A stretch of DNA of 64,000 nt from CBDAPX01 sp965198725 (GTDB lineage Bacteria > Pseudomonadota > Alphaproteobacteria > Rhodobacterales > Rhodobacteraceae). This document shows positions 32,530 to 40,352 of this stretch, in pieces. The DNA lies in NCBI GenBank assembly GCA_965198725.1, contig CBDAPX010000002.1, forward strand, positions 868,001 through 932,000. Direction: 5' to 3'. Both the position numbers and the translations under genes were made by a program. Below the pieces are notes generated by a model. The model worked only from the letters and a program-made list of their open reading frames with translations. It searched no databases and was not told the origin of the DNA. Within the stretch, counting starts at the first letter, position 1. Each line of letters opens with the position of its first letter.

Positions 32530-33296
32530 AACAGCGCCTTTCCGAAAACCGGAGTCGATGGCGCGGCCATGTCGCGCGGGTTCATCGGGTCCGCCGCATG
32601 TCCCAGCGCGCCCGCTTCCACGGCGCGCGCGAACCCTTCGGCCATCGCGGCGGGATCGCCCGCCTTGGCAACGGCGGTGTTCAACAGAACCGCGTCATAG
32701 CCCAGCTCCATTGCATGGGCGGCTTGGCTGGGCAGGCCAAGCCCTGCGTCCACCACCAAGGGCACGTCCGGGATATGCGCCCGCAAGGTCCGCAAACCGT
32801 AAAGGTTGTTGAGGCCCAGACCGGTCCCGATTGGGGCGCCCCATGGCATCAAGACCTCGCACCCGACTGAGCGCAGCTTTTCACACAGCACCAAATCCTC
32901 GGTACAATAGGGAAAAACCTGAAACCCGTCTTCGGTCAGGATGCGCGCCGCTTCCACCAGTCCAAAAGGATCAGGTTGCAGCGTGTCGGTATTGCCGATC
33001 ACCTCAAGCTTAATCCAAGGCGTGTCAAAAAGCTCGCGCGCCATATGCGCGGTTGTGACCGCCTCGCGCACGGAATGGCAGCCTGCGGTGTTGGGCAAGA
33101 CGCGCACATCCACCCCGCTGATCAGGTCCCAGAACGCTTGCCCCGCTTTGTCTGATCCGGCCTCGCGCCGAACCGACACAGTGGCGATGCCCGCGCCCGA
33201 CCGGCGGAACGCCTCTGCCAGAATGGCCGGGGACGGGTACTGCGCGGTGCCCAGCATGAGGCGAGAGGTGACTTCAGTTCCGTAAAACGTGGGCAT
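32526..33296 (-). CDS. thiG: Thiazole synthase ThiG
   Basis: Builds the thiazole ring from deoxyxylulose phosphate, dehydroglycine and ThiS-thiocarboxylate. 256 residues with the family landmarks SRLMLGTAQYPSPAILAEAF, VLPNTAGCHSVREAVTTA, WIKLEVIGNTDTLQPD (lysine of the Schiff base), CEVLMPWGAPIGTGLGL and LPLVVDAGLGLPSQAAHAME-type segment, then LLNTAVAKAGDP. Follows thiS by two bases. Confidence 0.95.
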   Translation of the reverse strand: MPTFYGTEVTSRLMLGTAQYPSPAILAEAFRRSGAGIATVSVRREAGSDKAGQAFWDLISGVDVRVLPNTAGCHSVREAVTTAHMARELFDTPWIKLEVIGNTDTLQPDPFGLVEAARILTEDGFQVFPYCTEDLVLCEKLRSVGCEVLMPWGAPIGTGLGLNNLYGLRTLRAHIPDVPLVVDAGLGLPSQAAHAMELGYDAVLLNTAVAKAGDPAAMAEGFARAVEAGALGHAADPMNPRDMAAPSTPVFGKALL

Positions 33297-33299
33297 CGG

Positions 33300-33497
33300 T
33301 CAGCCTCCTTGCCGTGGGGCGACGATTTCCAACCGGTCGCCGTCGGCCAGTTGTGTCGTCCCGCGCAAGCTGGCGGGCACAAAGTCTTCGTTCAGGGCCG
33401 TCGCCACGCGGGCCGTGCCAAACCCCAGCTCGTCCAACGCCTCTGCAAGGGTCGACGCCGTCACGTCCTTTGGGTCACCATTCACCGTGATCTTCAT
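33300..33497 (-). CDS. thiS: Sulfur carrier protein ThiS
   Basis: 65-residue ubiquitin-fold sulfur carrier ending in the obligatory Gly-Gly (EIVAPRQGG), the residue adenylated by ThiF and then thiocarboxylated. It starts MKITVNGDPKDV and overlaps the 3' end of thiO by 23 bases. Confidence 0.93.
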   Translation of the reverse strand: MKITVNGDPKDVTASTLAEALDELGFGTARVATALNEDFVPASLRGTTQLADGDRLEIVAPRQGG

Positions 33498-34458
33498 CCA
33501 TCACCTCTGGTTTTGTAACGTCGAGCAGATAATCCGCCACCATGCGCGCCATCGCCGGGGCAAGCAGAAACCCATGGCGGAACAAGCCGTTGACATGGAT
33601 CTGCCGCCCGCGACGGCGGATGCGGGGCAGATTGTCGGGAAAGGCCGGGCGGGCATCCACGCCGATTTCAAGGATTTCCGCCTCGCCAAATGCGGGGTGC
33701 AGCGCATAAGCCGCGCTGAGCAATTCCATGACCGATCGCGCGGTCGCGCGGCTGCGATCTTGGCTTTCAATCTGGGTCGCGCCGATCATGTAGACATCGT
33801 CCCCGCGCGGCACGATATAGAGCGGAAAGCGCGGGTGCAGCAGTCGGACAGGCCGTGCAATCTGGACATCTGGGCAGCGCAAGACCAGCATTTCGCCCTT
33901 GACCCCGCGCAGGTCGGTCAGGTTGGCCTGATCCTCCAAGCCGGTGCAAATGACAGTTACGCTCTTTGAGGAAGGCTCTTCTTTTTCAATATATTGCCCT
34001 GCGAACTTGTCGTGCAGAGTGGCCAATGCATCGCGGGGCGACAGATGGGCCTCGCTTCTGAAATAAAGCGCCCGATCATAGGTTTCGGCCAGATCAGGTT
34101 CCAACCCGGCAATCTCATCCTGACCAAGCAAACGGTGATGATCTGTTCGGCGCGCGAACCGGTCGATTTCCTGACGGTCCCGTTGCAATGTCACGACCAA
34201 AGAACCTTTGCGCGTGACCTCTACGCCTTGGCGTTCCCACCAATCCGCAGCCTCTTGGCCCAACCGAACCACCGGTTCTTCGGCCATTTCCGCCTCGCAA
34301 TAGGGCGCGAGCATGCCGCCCGCCCACCAGGAACAAGCGTGCTGGCCGGGCGGGCCCGAGAGGTCGCTGATAGACACGGCGACGCCCCGTGCGGCGAGTT
34401 CCGTGGCCACGCACAGCCCGGCCACACCGGCCCCGCGTATGGTGACCGCGTCGATCAT
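33475..34458 (-). CDS. thiO: Glycine oxidase ThiO
   Basis: FAD-dependent oxidation of glycine to the dehydroglycine needed by ThiG in aerobic bacteria. 327 residues: dinucleotide-binding start VTIRGAGVAGLCVATELAAR, then HACSWWAGGMLAPYCEAEMA, and C-terminal VNGLFRHGFLLAPAMARMVA, which closes the FAD site. The ATG at 34458 overlaps the thiD stop (ATGA); a GTG two codons upstream is possible. Confidence 0.93.
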   Translation of the reverse strand: MIDAVTIRGAGVAGLCVATELAARGVAVSISDLSGPPGQHACSWWAGGMLAPYCEAEMAEEPVVRLGQEAADWWERQGVEVTRKGSLVVTLQRDRQEIDRFARRTDHHRLLGQDEIAGLEPDLAETYDRALYFRSEAHLSPRDALATLHDKFAGQYIEKEEPSSKSVTVICTGLEDQANLTDLRGVKGEMLVLRCPDVQIARPVRLLHPRFPLYIVPRGDDVYMIGATQIESQDRSRATARSVMELLSAAYALHPAFGEAEILEIGVDARPAFPDNLPRIRRRGRQIHVNGLFRHGFLLAPAMARMVADYLLDVTKPEVMDEDHGEW

Positions 34459-35252
34459 GACCACATCCGGTGAAAATGATGCACCGGCCCGTGCCCATGC
34501 CCGATGTTCAGGTCATCGGCCTTGGCAATTGCCTGATGCAGCCATGTATGGGCATCGCCCACCGCGTCCCGTAAAGACTGTCCTTTGGCCAGCCCCGCGG
34601 CGATGGCAGAGGAATAGGAACAGCCGGTCCCGTGTGTGTTCCTTGTGTCGACGCGCGCGGCGCGCAACGCAACCGGCGCACCCCCCGCGATCAGCCAGTC
34701 GGTACATATCGCGTCCGACCCATGCCCGCCTTTGACAAGAACGGCGCGGGCGCCAAGATCGCGCAGACGCGCGCCTTGGTCTTGCATCGCCTCGTCAGTG
34801 GCGGCTTCGCCGTCTGACAGCAATTGTGCCGCTTCGGGCAGGTTCGGGGTCAACACATCGGCGCGTGGCACCAAGGTTTCGATTAAGGACGCGGTGGCGT
34901 CATCTGGCAAAAGGCGCACGCCGGATTTGGCAATCATCACCGGGTCCAGCACGATTGGCCCGTCAAACCCCTGCAGCGCTTCGGCCACGGTGCGGATCAG
35001 GCTGGGACTGCCCAACATGCCGATCTTGATGGCGTCGACGCGTATATCGCTGAGCACCGCATCGATTTGTGCCGCGATAACCTCATCGGGCACGGGGTGC
35101 ACGGCTGTGACATCCACCGTATTCTGGGCCGTGATGGCGGTGACAACGCTGCACCCAAAAACGCCCATGGCGGAAAAGCTTTTGAGGTCGGCCTGAATAC
35201 CAGCGCCGCCGCCACTGTCCGATCCTGCAATGGTAAGGGCTGTTGCCACCAT
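34455..35252 (-). CDS. thiD: Hydroxymethylpyrimidine/phosphomethylpyrimidine kinase ThiD
   Basis: Phosphorylates HMP twice for thiamine synthesis. 265 residues from the ATG at 35252, ribokinase fold: LTIAGSDSGGGAGIQADLKS at the N-terminus, VLDPVMIAKSGVRLL, LTPNLPEAAQLLSDGE, and the catalytic NTHGTGCSYSSAIAAGLAKG near the C-terminus. First gene of the operon and directly downstream of the TPP riboswitch. The longer open frame to 35393 runs into the riboswitch and is not coding. Confidence 0.95.
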   Translation of the reverse strand: MVATALTIAGSDSGGGAGIQADLKSFSAMGVFGCSVVTAITAQNTVDVTAVHPVPDEVIAAQIDAVLSDIRVDAIKIGMLGSPSLIRTVAEALQGFDGPIVLDPVMIAKSGVRLLPDDATASLIETLVPRADVLTPNLPEAAQLLSDGEAATDEAMQDQGARLRDLGARAVLVKGGHGSDAICTDWLIAGGAPVALRAARVDTRNTHGTGCSYSSAIAAGLAKGQSLRDAVGDAHTWLHQAIAKADDLNIGHGHGPVHHFHRMWS

Positions 35253-35628
35253 GACCAACTCCGCGTTTTGTGGTTTGGCGGCGTCGAAAAACAGTGGCTT
35301 TGCGGGTTTTGCCCAGGCTCTGTTCCCTCCGCCGGTCCTAACCGGTTCAGGTTCGATGGGTTCGCTTGCGCATCTCAGCCCGATCACGGGCACCCCAACA
35401 GATTTCCGCTTAGTTAGGGGGAATTTGGTGCCGGGTCAAATTCAATTGCAAAAAGTGGATTACCATCCGTCCTCTGCGGCAAAACGACTGACACAAAACA
35501 GAGCAATTGAAGGGTCGACCCGATGAAACGGAGTAGTATAGACTTACATTATTTGCATTTACTTGTGTTAATATATTGAAATCGCTTGGGGCGCAGACGG
35601 GGATCTCGCCCACCATTGGAGCCTAAAA
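35253..35628. other. Divergent intergenic region with the thiamine operon leader
   Basis: Besides the riboswitch (35320-35400), this stretch holds the AT-rich promoter area shared with the cyclase gene (about 35510-35585). I see no ORF with support in it. Confidence 0.6.
35320..35400 (-). ncRNA. TPP riboswitch (thi-box) of the thiamine operon
   Basis: On the minus strand the leader shows the conserved order of the thiamine pyrophosphate riboswitch: a GGGGTGCCC 5' arm, the invariant CTGAGAT, the GAACCTGAACCGG segment, a short TTAGGACC stem and the closing GGCGGAGGGAAC. The 3' end lies about 70 bases before the thiD start, which places the expression platform close to the thiD ribosome binding site (GGAG about 10 bases ahead of the ATG). 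It should shut the whole thiD-to-thiX operon when TPP is plentiful. Confidence 0.93.
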
Positions 35629-38600
35629 ATGCAAAAGACAGGCGAGCTTGACAGCCAAAGACGGCAAGTGACCGTTCTGTTTGCGGATGTTGTTGGGTTC
35701 ACGCCAATAGCAGAACAGTTGGGCGAAGAAGCGTCCTTCCAGCTGGTCCAAACTTTGTCTGACAAGATGATGGAAGCGGTGCATGACCAGCAAGGTACGG
35801 TCCAAGAGTTTCGCGGTGACGGGATCATGGCGCTTTTCGGGGCGCCGTTGGCGCTCGAGGACGCTCCGGTCCGGGCCTGTCGCGCAGCGCTTCGGTTGCA
35901 AGACACGATCCAAGGTATGGAAGACCAACTGATCCGGGACTTTGGGGTTCAGCCAAAAGTTCGTGTTGGGATCCATTCTGGCCTGTTGGTTGTTGGCGAA
36001 ATTGGCGAAGACAAGCGGATGCGCTTTACCGCCATTGGCGACACGGTCAATCTGGCGTCACGTTTGGAGTCAGAGGCCACGCCCGGTGATATCTTCATTA
36101 GCCAGGCACTGTTTTCCCAAGTCGAAGGCCAGATCGAAGTCTCGGACATGGGCGAGCGTGAGATCAAAGGCAAATCCGAGCTTCAACACATTTTCAAGCT
36201 GACCGGGATCAAACCGGGCGTCAGTCGGTTTGATGCGGCCCGATATCAGGGGCTGACGCCACTGGTCGAACGGGAAAAAGAGCTCGTGAAACTGTCCGAA
36301 TGCCTTGATCGCGCGATCAATGGTCGGATGGAAATCGTTGATGTCATTGGCGAAGCCGGGATCGGCAAGTCGCGCCTGATGCATGAGTTTCAGCAAACCG
36401 TTAGGTCGCGCGATGTCCAAATTCTGCAAGGCGATTGCCGAGCGGATGGCGTGTCGTCCCCGTTTTTGCCCTTTGTCGAATTGGTGCGCAGCGCGTTCGA
36501 AATTGATGCGGAAGATGATGTCGGACTAACGGAACGAAAGCTCGCTTATGGCATGAAGCATATCGGGTTTGAGGTCGAAAAAACGCTACCGTATCTGATG
36601 ACCCTGCTGGGCCACGAGGATCGCAGCAGTGTCACTGCAGGTCTGAGCCCCGATTTGATCGGGATGCGGATGCGGGACCTATTGATGGACCTGTTGCGGT
36701 ACAGGTGCCAACGCAGTCCGGTTCTGCTGTTTATCGAGGATTTGCACTGGATCGACTCCGGCAGCGAGCAGTTGTTGCAGCGTATCGCCGCAAGCTTTGC
36801 CGATCTGCCATTGCTGCTGGTTAACGCGTTTCGACCCTATTACAAAGCGCCGTGGTCCGATGGCACATCCCGCGTGACCACGATCCCGCTGGAACCGCTG
36901 AGCGACAACGGCACGGTCAGCGTGTTGGCTGAAAGGCTGGGAACGGACGATGTCGCGGGGGAATTGTTGCGGCTGGCCGTGGAAAAGGCGGAAGGCAATC
37001 CGCTTTTTGCCGAAGAAATTGCAAAGTTTTTCCAGCAGAAAAGGGATACGCAGCCAGGCGCGGATCTCGTCCTGCCAGCGAATTTGCAAAACCTTGTCAT
37101 GGATCGGTTCGACCGGCTGGACCCGACAACGCGGCGTGCGCTGCAGGCTGCGGCTGCGATTGGGCGCAAGTTCGACAGCTCTTTGGTGCAAACGGTCATC
37201 GAAACTGACGAACCGGTTCGTAAGCTATTGGACGTCGCAGAGCAGTTGGAATTGGTGATCCGGATCGTCGATAAGGATGCAGATTATATATTTAAGCATG
37301 CGTTGGTGCAGGACGCGATTGAAAACACCTTGATGGCGTCGCATCGCAAGACGTTGCACACCCGCATCAGCACGGTTCTCGAAGAGCGTTATGGCAGCCA
37401 AACGGACGAGCATGCCCACACGCTCGCCTATCATTTTGAACAGACCGACATGCATGAAAAAAAACATGCATTACAAGGTATTGGCGGGTCGAAAGAACCT
37501 GAACCTCTTTTCGCTGGTTGTGGCGGACGAAAGCTTTGCGCGTGCGTTCGAACTGATCGAAACGCATAAGATCGACGTGGATGAAGAGTATCTGGCGCAG
37601 CTCTTGGAAAACTGGCTGGAGGTGCAGCAATGGCGCGCGACCTTTGGCGATACGGTGAAGTTTTTCGAGGCACGCCAGGACCTGATCCAGGGCATGAAAA
37701 ACAACGGGCACTATGCCCGCATTCTTGCCTTCCTTGGCGTGGCCTATTCCCAGATGCTACGGTTTGACGAGGCTGAGGCGTTTTTGAACCAGGCAAAGGA
37801 AGTCGCGGAAGCCACCGGAAACAAAGAAGCTTTTGCGCATGTCAGTATTGGCCTGATGACCCTGCATTGCAGTCGGCCCGCGCCGGGTTCGAACGCGCAG
37901 GTTGTGATCGAACACACCCGGATGCAGGAGGTGCTGGACGGTGAAGAAATGCCGTATTTTCAGACCTATGCCAGCTTCTTTTACAATTGGAGCCGGTCAA
38001 TCCGCGGGGATTACGACGAAGCCTTGCGGTTGGGGTTCGACATGATCGATCTGGGCCGGGCCCGCAACTATGGCGGCGCTGTAGGGTTCGGGTGCATCAC
38101 GGTGGCCTATAATGCGTCTTTTTCAGAAGACTATGAAAAGGCCATCGAATACGCGGAAATGGGTGTCCAGATGTCCGGCGGGATCGTCGATCAGCTGATC
38201 TGCAAGGGGATCAAAGGGCTGTGCATGGCGTTGTCGGGTCAAGGCGATACCGGTCTGGATTTGTTGAAGGATGTACACCGCCAGATCAAGGAACGGGATT
38301 TCCTGGGGCTGCTCAATATCGTGGACGCACCGATTGGTCTTGCCATGGCCACGGTCGGAGAGTTGTCAGACGGCGTGCGCTGGATTGAACGCGCGATCAA
38401 GGATGCGGTTGCGGCAGGCAATCCGCATGCTGCCGCGATGGGGCACCTTATCTTGGGAGAGATTTACCAGCAGATCGCGATGGGTGACGAAAAGCCAAGT
38501 TTCGACGTGTTGCGCCGCAATCTGACATTCATCCTAAAGTCCGTTCCTTTCGCAAAATCAAAGGCCATTGGGCATTTTGATGAGGCCATCAAGATGGGCG

Positions 38601-38779
38601 AAGAAGTCGGCATGTAAGGGCTGGTGGCGCAGGCCTATTTGGACAAGGGCATGGTGCTGAAAGCCAGCCGCAAGACCGCCGCCTCGCAAACGGCGCTCGA
38701 AGCGGCCCGAACGGCAGCAAGCCAGGTCGACTGGACCTTTATTCAGGACAAGATCGAGGCCGAAATCTCCGCGGCTTGA
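35629..38779 (+). pseudogene. Adenylate cyclase / AAA ATPase / TPR protein with a frameshift and an in-frame TAA
   Basis: A large signalling protein broken twice. The first frame (35629-37569) has a class III cyclase domain (VTVLFADVVGFTPIAEQLGE and FRGDGIMALFGAP with metal-binding Asp residues; RFTAIGDTVNLASRLES), then an ATPase with Walker A GEAGIGKSRLMHEF and LLFIEDLHWIDSG. At an A8 run (37457-37464) the correct frame shifts by one; the TPR part continues in the next frame (HYKVLAGRKNLNLFSLVVAD, from about 37465). That frame meets TAA at 38615-38617 and then continues without a break to a TGA at 38777-38779. Full length would be about 1,050 codons. The first frame alone still encodes an intact cyclase and ATPase. 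Confidence 0.83.
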
Positions 38780-38783
38780 TGGG

Positions 38784-40319
38784 CTACGCGTTGATATTGG
38801 CCTCTAGCATCGCAGGCATGACCCGCCACGGCGCGGACGGCAACGCTTCGTAAGCTGATTGAAGGGCCTGTAGGTCTTTTTCAAACGTCTGAAATGCCGC
38901 TTCGCCCCGTTCGTCGATGGCCATGTAGGAAAAATCCTGCATCAGCTTGGCCCTGTCGACATTGAGGTTGAAATTGGCGTTGACCAAACGCTGAAAGATA
39001 TCCAGCGGGATGCGGGTGCCGTCCCTGTGCAGACGTACGGGGTTCTTATCGACCCACAATTGGTAATTCCACATCATGGTGCCCAGAATTTCGTGCTGGA
39101 CAGAGGCCATGTAAATGAAACCGGCCACCAGGCGCGCAACGCTCTTGCGGGTGGTTTCACCTTCCAAAACCGACTGAACCCCGTTTGGGATACGCTCTTC
39201 CAGTGCGGCGAGCCAATCCGTCACCACCTTGTCGTTTTGCAGGGCCTCATCGCTGTCATAGTAGCTGCAGATGTAGCGGTTCGCGTGATCCTGCATCACG
39301 TCATACAGTTCTTCGAGATTATCTTGCGATGGACGATCCAAGTCTTCTGTTGGCAAGCCGCGCGTTTTCCAATCCAGCGCCGGAACCGTAAGGGTGGCGC
39401 TGTAGGCGTCAAAAGTTTTGGAAAAGAGGTCACACATGCCTTTGTGGGTGAACGAGAAGGTGGTTTCAAAATCACCGTTGCGCAGCATTTGGCCCATGGT
39501 GACAAGATAGTTGCTGTTTTGCGTGCCAAACATATGGGGCCAGATCAGCCGGCACATTGCGTGGCTTTTGGGCAAGGTGTTGCGCGTGGCAATGGACAAG
39601 GGCCCGCCACAGGCCAGATGAACCCAGTTGAAATGCTGAACCAGCGATATCTTGGTCGAAGCCGCGCAAAGCGCGATCTTGACCGCATGGTCCCAATCGT
39701 CGTCCCCGGGGGTCGAGGTGCCCAGATGGCTTTCAATCTTGGCCGCGCGGAACTTGCGCGCATGGGTGTCATGTTCAAACATCACCCGGCACCCAATGGG
39801 TTCCAGCCAATTGTAAATCTCGTGGTCGTCGAGATCCCGAAAATCCCAAGAATACCCACCATCCGGGTCTGCCGCGATCAGACAGCCATACGGGCTGGTG
39901 ACGGCCAGATCCCCCAGATCCGGGAGGCCTTTTTGACGATAGGCGGCAGGCCGCAACGGGGTAGGGTACAATTTACGATACGCCGGGGTGACCCCGTCGA
40001 TCATCGCGCGATCCATATTGGCGTCAATCTGTGGCAGGCCCGGTTGAACAGGTGGGAACACCTTGTAAAGCCACAGGCGAAACCGGAACATGAAGAACAT
40101 CAGCTTGGATGTTTCTCCGGGCGGGATACGGTCGGCCATCAGGATGTTGTCGATGGATATGCCGGGAATGCGTTGGCTGAGCGGCACGGCCTTTAACGGT
40201 TTTGGATCATCCGGCGGCAAAGGGATTTTCTTGGCCTTTTTAAACCGGAAAACCAGCAGTGAGATAGAGTTCCAGACGGCCTTGCGGACCTTCCAGCTGA
40301 ACGGGATTTTGGCTTCCAT
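38784..40319 (-). CDS. Lipoxygenase-like protein
   Basis: 511 residues matching the lipoxygenase catalytic core. The segment from about 226 to 265 has H-x4-H (His229 and His234 in QHFNWVH), then GPLSIATRNTLPKSHAMCRL and IWPHMFGT, which parallel the family's iron-binding helix and following motif. A third histidine candidate is His409 in ASVQHEILGTMMWNY, but the Asn normally four residues on is Gly, and the C-terminus is NINA rather than a terminal Ile. Lipoxygenases insert O2 into polyunsaturated fatty acids. It is downstream of the heme peroxidase on the same strand. The fold call is reasonable; activity is uncertain. Confidence 0.72.
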   Translation of the reverse strand: MEAKIPFSWKVRKAVWNSISLLVFRFKKAKKIPLPPDDPKPLKAVPLSQRIPGISIDNILMADRIPPGETSKLMFFMFRFRLWLYKVFPPVQPGLPQIDANMDRAMIDGVTPAYRKLYPTPLRPAAYRQKGLPDLGDLAVTSPYGCLIAADPDGGYSWDFRDLDDHEIYNWLEPIGCRVMFEHDTHARKFRAAKIESHLGTSTPGDDDWDHAVKIALCAASTKISLVQHFNWVHLACGGPLSIATRNTLPKSHAMCRLIWPHMFGTQNSNYLVTMGQMLRNGDFETTFSFTHKGMCDLFSKTFDAYSATLTVPALDWKTRGLPTEDLDRPSQDNLEELYDVMQDHANRYICSYYDSDEALQNDKVVTDWLAALEERIPNGVQSVLEGETTRKSVARLVAGFIYMASVQHEILGTMMWNYQLWVDKNPVRLHRDGTRIPLDIFQRLVNANFNLNVDRAKLMQDFSYMAIDERGEAAFQTFEKDLQALQSAYEALPSAPWRVMPAMLEANINA

Positions 40320-40352
40320 TCGGGATCTTACTATGGCTGGGCGCGTTGGCCG

